From: Paragorgia papillata
Lineage: Eukaryota; Cnidaria; Anthozoa; Scleralcyonacea; Coralliidae
Assembly (NCBI GenBank): GCA_035771165.1
Contig: JAWNZC010000421.1
Coordinates: forward strand, 1 to 64,000
DNA length: 64,000 nt
Direction: 5' to 3'
A model generated the notes under the pieces. That model saw only the letters and a list, made by a program, of their open reading frames with translations. It did not search any database and was not told the DNA's origin. This document shows positions 60,137 through 64,000 of this stretch, piece after piece. Position 1 is the first letter of the stretch. Every line of letters begins with the position of its first letter. The translations under genes were made by a program, and so were the position numbers.

Positions 60137-60876
60137 CGTCGGTGTCCACTTATTAGGGACCTTAAGATCTACGACGGCAACTTCGAGGACGACGTCCTTC
60201 AAACAAAAGCATTCTTCTTGCAAAACAAAGAGAACGAATAATTTCTAGTCCCAAGAGTAGTAATCTGAACACCATCCTCGCTCTGTATACAACGCCACTC
60301 AGAGCATTTTCACGTCTTCAGGACGACGTTGACTCGTGGGGTGATGAGAACTGTTGTCTGAGATTGCGTTAACACAGACACTGCAACCGTTTTAACACTT
60401 TGAAAATTATAAAACAAGCTTCTAGTATTGAATACAGAAATCAGTTAACCGTGACTTCTTTTTAATACTAAAATTTGAATTGCTTTTCAACCGCCGTCGT
60501 GTCCCTATTAGGGACTTTAAGATCTACGACGTCAACCTCAACGTCCTCTAAACAAAAGAATTCTTTTTGCAAAACAAAGAGAATGAATCATTTTAGACCC
60601 AATAGTAATCTCAACACCGTCCTCGTTCTTTATACAACGCCACTCAGAGCATTTTCACGTCTTCACGACGACGTCAACGGCCAAAAGATGAGAACTGTTG
60701 CTTGAGATAGACTTCAATAGAGACACTACGATTATTTTAGCAATACTGTGGGCGTTTTGGAAGTCATTAAACTAGCTTCACATATCAAATATAATAGTCA
60801 GTTAACCGTGACTTCTTTAAATTGTAAAACTTATCTTGCGTTTAACCGCCGTCGCCGTCCTAGCATCTTAAAGTCC
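60137..60876 (+). repeat. Tandem duplication of a ~355-bp unit with an inverted terminal copy
   Basis: Copy 1 (about 60,137-60,490) and copy 2 (about 60,491-60,870) share TTAAGATCTACGAC, TTGCAAAACAAAGAGAA, TATACAACGCCACTCAGAGC, ATTTTCACGTCTTCA, GATGAGAACTGTTG and CAGTTAACCGTGACTTCTTT, offset 355 bp at the GGGAC start (60,156 to 60,511). The far end (60,846-60,876) carries the reverse complement CTAGCATCTTAAAGTCC, so the block also has inverted ends. It looks like a MITE that has doubled internally. A 76-codon frame at 60,475 lies within copy 2 and is not conserved in copy 1. Confidence 0.83.
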
Positions 60877-60905
60877 TAACATCTTAGCTGTGACACCTAA
60901 CATCT

Positions 60906-60971
60906 ATACAACACAGTTCAGACCACGGATCACAACTATAGCTGTGATCCGTGGTCTGAACTGTGTTGTAT
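60906..60971. repeat. Perfect 29-bp stem hairpin with 8-nt loop
   Basis: Left arm 60,906-60,934 starts ATACAACACAGTTCAGACCA; right arm 60,943-60,971 is its exact reverse complement; the loop is ACTATAGC. There is not one mismatch, unlike the surrounding degenerate elements, so it is recent or maintained. It may be a young palindromic insertion or a precursor-like RNA hairpin. The left arm falls in one flank of the small plus-strand frame at 60,890-61,075, which I do not regard as coding. Confidence 0.92.
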
Positions 60972-61184
60972 GGCGGCTGCTTGGAGCGCCTTTGATATGC
61001 CTCGACACGGCCACGTTGACCTGCGTCCTTCGCAATTCAGCCGCTGGCTCACTGGCTGCAAGTAAGGATGATTAGCCCCCAGTCCTTTATCCTAATAGAG
61101 GTCCCACTATATTAGTAAAAGTAATAATGCTTGGACGTATAAGAATACATTTATTATGAATCTATCCTTAAACGTCCGAGAATT
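60972..61184. other. Spacer with possible pogo-like right end
   Basis: A GC-richer segment (GGCGGCTGCTTGGAGCGCC and after) with no recognised gene. The only motif of note is TAATAGAGGTCCCACTA followed by TA at 61,093-61,111, a degenerate inverted match to the CAGTGGAACCTCTAAT end at 59,064. Confidence 0.45.
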
Positions 61185-61372
61185 GTTGCTTTTACCAATA
61201 TCACAACGATTATATTTAGACATTGTTGCCACGAAAGTGTTTATAAAGTAAAATTACCGCATTGTGTCTCAACACTACGCGATCGCCGCCAATGGTCTGC
61301 AAGACCGTCCTCGTGAAAAGTTGAAATCCGTGGAAAAACGTGTAAGGGGGGGAGCGTACAATTGTAATGTGC

Positions 61373-61392
61373 TATATATATATATATATATA
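61373..61392. repeat. (TA)10 microsatellite
   Basis: Ten TA dinucleotides, followed after a G by TATATTATATAT. A G7 run lies just upstream near 61,346. Confidence 0.93.
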
Positions 61393-61439
61393 GTATATTA
61401 TATATGGCAGGCAAACATGCCATAAATGACAATAGTAAG

Positions 61440-62090
61440 GGTCTATATAAAATGCCTCCAACTTGTCTTTACATTTATGACTTGTTTATAAATAAATCTA
61501 TAGATATTCTGACGTATATCGTTCTATGTTCTGGTTTGATAACAACGCAAAATTATTAAATTATGTAATTTATGGCTTTCAGAATACTCTTAAATACTTG
61601 CCTCAAAATGCAGGAAATAGTGTTTCAGAGACCCTAGAAATCCAACATTTTCCGGGTCCCCCCTAGGACCTCTGGATTCTTGCACCCTCAAACCCAAGAC
61701 CCTCGCTACACCGCTGTTGAGAAGTAACAGAAGACACACACTAACCTGGATGTCCATCTGGCCACTTGCTAAATCCACCAACTGACCGTGCTTGGGTGGA
61801 CATTAGAAATTCACGATTGTTTTCACTGTTCACATAGTTATAGCAGTTTAACAACTAAAAAAACGACAAAATAAAATCACTCAATCGCATATAAAAACCA
61901 AAGGGCAACTATACGTTTCCAGCTTATTCTATTTTCCGTTAAAGTCGGAAAAGTTCAATCTAAAACCGAAGAAATACTTGAAACCAGTCAATCGGTTCAA
62001 CTGTTATGAACTGTCTAAGTTTGGGGTTTTGCTCCTTTTGCTGAACTCGTGTGAACGACGACCGCGTCGAAATAAAGACTGGTATACTAG
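61440..62090. other. Intergenic stretch without recognised gene
   Basis: Moderately AT-rich DNA. The minus-strand frame at 61,590-61,781 (63 codons, beginning MVDLASGQ) has a proline/glycine-poor N-terminus and a segment GVARVLGLRVQESRGPRGDP that looks like translated interspersed repeat. No splice-site architecture, domain or upstream signal supports a gene. Confidence 0.5.
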
Positions 62091-62097
62091 TATCTTG

Positions 62098-62161
62098 TGA
62101 TGTCATACCGGCAACACACAACAAGGCGATTGATTGGTGGGGTTTACCGGTATGACGTCAA
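62098..62161. repeat. Inverted repeat TGATGTCATACCGG / CCGGTATGACGTCA
   Basis: Arms of 14 bp with one mismatch, separated by 36 bp (CAACACACAACAAGGCGATT and following). The right arm contains the 8-bp palindrome TGACGTCA, the CREB/ATF core site, but related GACGTCA words recur in the transposon arms at about 63,165 and 63,750, so it is more likely part of the same repeat family than a regulatory site. Confidence 0.7.
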
Positions 62162-62324
62162 AGACAATGGAGTACCCATTCTCCTAGAAACGCGGTCATG
62201 CTTCATGAAGACCTAAGAAGGCTTCGCTGGTAAATTCTTTGCTTTACCTCCAAATTCATATTTTTCTTCACTTTGCTAAGTTAGATGATAACCCTTTCAG
62301 AAGAAAATATAACTTCAAAAGGTT

Positions 62325-63840
62325 TAGTTGACCTTTAAAGCTGGTCATTGACAATATAAATTAAGTTTGTCTAATTTGAAAGGACTCGTGAAGAAAGAGC
62401 TTTTACGTCTTTTTTTCGTTGTTGAGATATTTCAGTTTTGGAAGCATTTTCACACATAGCAAACTCAGTTATATCGCCAAGTTTGTTTAACAAAATCGCT
62501 TGAAACTGTGCGCATTAAAACTCCTTGTGACACTGACCATTTCATATTGAGCAATCATGGGGTATTATAGTGATTTTGTGATGCGTGAAAATCTATATAA
62601 CTGGATTGCTCATCCTTTATGGTCAGCAATGAACATTTTGAAGCCACTGGCGGCCATATTGGTACTCCAGGTCCAGTGTACCTTGCGCGCTTAAGAGCAG
62701 TAAGAGTTTACCGGGGGAGTCGGAAAAGCCGTGAAACAACAGTCAGATGGCAACTTACCGTTACCATTGGTAAACAGAAGGAAAATACGAGCAAATACAG
62801 TCCGAAATTGTCAACTACATGCTTCAAGGCTTTGTAAAGAATTATGCTTTAATACCAAAGGTAAATAGATAGTTTTATAGTAAAGTTGTTGACTGATTTC
62901 ATTGGTTTTCTACAAGTCTTGTAATATAGGCAAGTTTATTGATTACCAGGCAGAGTAAAAAACTATGAAATAACACGTTTTACTGCTTATAGGGTATTGG
63001 CAATAAAAATTAAGTTTGTCTCATTTGAAATAACTCGTCAAATGGTATAAGAAGACCTTTTACAATTTTTCTCTATCTTTCTTGTGTTTTGAAATATTTC
63101 GACCAAAGACAGCGTGCTGTCCGCCATCTTGTTGTAACATCGGGTCTAATTAACTAGGAAATTGGTGACGTCACAAGCAGGGTAAACCTGATGATAACTA
63201 CTCCGTGGGTGACCAAATTTCCACGGGAGGCTTTTTAAATGTTGTGGGTCAATTTAAAATGGAAATAGCGCAACAAAATCGAGTTTCTATCTCTTAATGT
63301 CATAAGGTTGGCAAGATAAAAATTTCACTTTACCCTGCTTATGATGTCACATGCATATCGAAAATAATTCCAAGATGGCGGACAGCACGCTGTCTTTGGT
63401 GGAAATATTTCCAAAACCAAAACAGATACGGAAAAATTGTAAAAGGTCTTCTTATACCATTTGACGAGTTCTTTCAAAAGAGACAAACTTAATTTTTTTG
63501 TCAATACGTTTAATAATACCAACAAATGCATAAAATAAGCTTCTAAACACAGTGTTCTTTGTTTGATACCAATTGCAGAAATATTTTTAATGTGGCTTTT
63601 TTCGTCTCTTTTCGTGCTACAAAAACATACAATTTTCCGTGGCGGCCATCTTGGTATTCCCAATTCGTCATCTCTGCTGGCTTCATTTTTGAAGCCGGAT
63701 GAGCAATCCAGTTATATAGAAAACAGTGGTGAAAATTATCTACCCTGGTTATGACGTCAGAGACCATCTCATTTACATATCAAACAAACTGAAATATCTC
63801 GAAAACAAAGAAAAATACGGAAAAGTTGTAAAAAGTTATT
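62325..63840. mobile_element. Composite inverted-repeat element (~1.5 kb, non-autonomous)
   Basis: Three pairs of inverted segments nest in order. Outer: about 62,401-62,440 (TTGAGATATTTCAGTTTTGG) with 63,785-63,835. Middle: 62,589-62,672 (TATATAACTGGATTGCTCAT) with 63,640-63,722. Inner: 62,996-63,187 with 63,330-63,510, sharing GACAGCGTGCTGTCCGCCAT and ACTCGTCAAATGGTATAAGA. The centre is near 63,250. The segment TTAAGTTTGTCT..TTTGAAA..ACTCGT also occurs as a direct repeat at 62,340, so the element seems to have been inserted into or duplicated within a relative. Frames at 63,325-63,908 on both strands lie in the arms and mirror each other; they carry no domain. Family unknown; motifs such as CAAGATGGCGGACAGC are typical of repeated palindromic MITEs. 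Confidence 0.78.
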
Positions 63841-63918
63841 TTACAATTTCACAATTCCTGATGATGACTGCAAGTTACGCTTACGGAAAATTTGCTCATA
63901 TTAACTAAATTCTGTATC

Positions 63919-63936
63919 TATTACTTATAAGTAATA
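63919..63936. repeat. 18-bp perfect palindrome
   Basis: TATTACTTATAAGTAATA is its own reverse complement. A second short inverted repeat follows, GGGAAATT (63,948) against AATTTCCC (63,964) around an 8-nt spacer. They could be the edge of another element that continues outside the window. Confidence 0.7.
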
Positions 63937-64000
63937 ACATGACTTGAGGGAAATTAGCGATTAAATTTCCCCGCCGCCGAGGGAAGATTTGTGAAAGAAA

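Larger units (their letters stand above)
58975..61293. mobile_element. Composite non-autonomous element with ~80-bp inverted ends
   Basis: The left arm (about 58,975-59,061) contains TAGTGTGGAAAGACAATGCG and ACTTTCGTGGCAACAATGTC. The right arm (about 61,185-61,293) contains their near-perfect reverse complements, GACATTGTTGCCACGAAAGT and CGCATTGTGTCTCAACACTA. Between the arms, 2.1 kb is filled with other repeats described separately. There is no transposase frame. I read this as an older element whose interior served as a landing site. The family is unknown. Confidence 0.72.

Noticed and set aside
61590..61781. 63-codon minus-strand frame as a real small protein
   Set aside because: It lacks any recognisable domain, and the inner segment reads like translated interspersed repeat rather than conserved protein.
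62147..62162. TGACGTCA as a CREB/ATF promoter element
   Set aside because: No promoter or gene is nearby, and GACGTCA-type words recur in the adjacent mobile-element arms, so a repeat origin is more likely.
63325..63908. Four overlapping frames on both strands near the right end, the longest 112 codons
   Set aside because: They lie in mirror-image transposon arms and mirror each other. Length is unremarkable for AT-rich DNA, and no domain or splice pattern is seen.

Overview
This window is eukaryotic, non-coding repeat DNA. About 57 of 64 kb is tandem satellite, and the last 7 kb is a patchwork of short, non-autonomous DNA transposons. I find no convincing protein-coding gene, rRNA, tRNA, CRISPR array or prokaryotic signal. 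The long homogeneous arrays, the miniature inverted-repeat elements (one with a hAT-type end and an 8-bp target duplication, another with a pogo-like end) and the AT-rich intergenic DNA suggest a metazoan genome. A marine invertebrate such as a cnidarian would fit, but that is an impression and not something the sequence proves.

Layout: (1) 1-2,787, satellite A, a ~95-bp AT-rich monomer with two copies of a short palindrome per unit. (2) 2,790-17,239, satellite B, a ~196-bp monomer (about 74 copies) with a 22-bp perfect hairpin at each monomer junction. (3) 17,240-56,754, satellite C, a ~173-bp monomer (about 228 copies) with subfamilies, multi-monomer higher-order periods and larger internal duplications; it decays at its right edge through 25-bp-deleted copies (56,010-56,754), an unrelated ~110-bp segment and very diverged copies up to ~57,232. 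(4) 57,233-64,000, transposon-rich flank: a head-to-head pair of ~520-650-bp elements (57,521-58,853); a nested stack (58,975-61,293) containing a palindromic element split by a hAT-like MITE, a 355-bp tandem duplication and a perfect 29-bp hairpin; and a 1.5-kb composite inverted repeat (62,325-63,840).

The most interesting observation is that satellites B and C are related in opposite orientation. C matches the reverse complement of B across the hairpin and its flank, and the B-to-C switch at 17,240 falls inside the hairpin loop, so that the loop reads in the opposite direction on the other side. This suggests that palindrome-mediated inversion founded the second array. C also carries a 17-bp minus-strand site matching the mammalian CENP-B box at 13 of 17 positions. 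With the ~173-bp period and higher-order structure this makes a centromeric role worth testing, although two essential box positions are wrong.

One technical caution: copies between 1 and ~8,040, and again 15,110-16,330 and parts of 22-31 kb, carry many single-base insertions while neighbouring blocks are almost identical. The change is abrupt and looks like uneven consensus polishing of a long-read assembly. Fine structure in those stretches, and every open reading frame there, should not be trusted.
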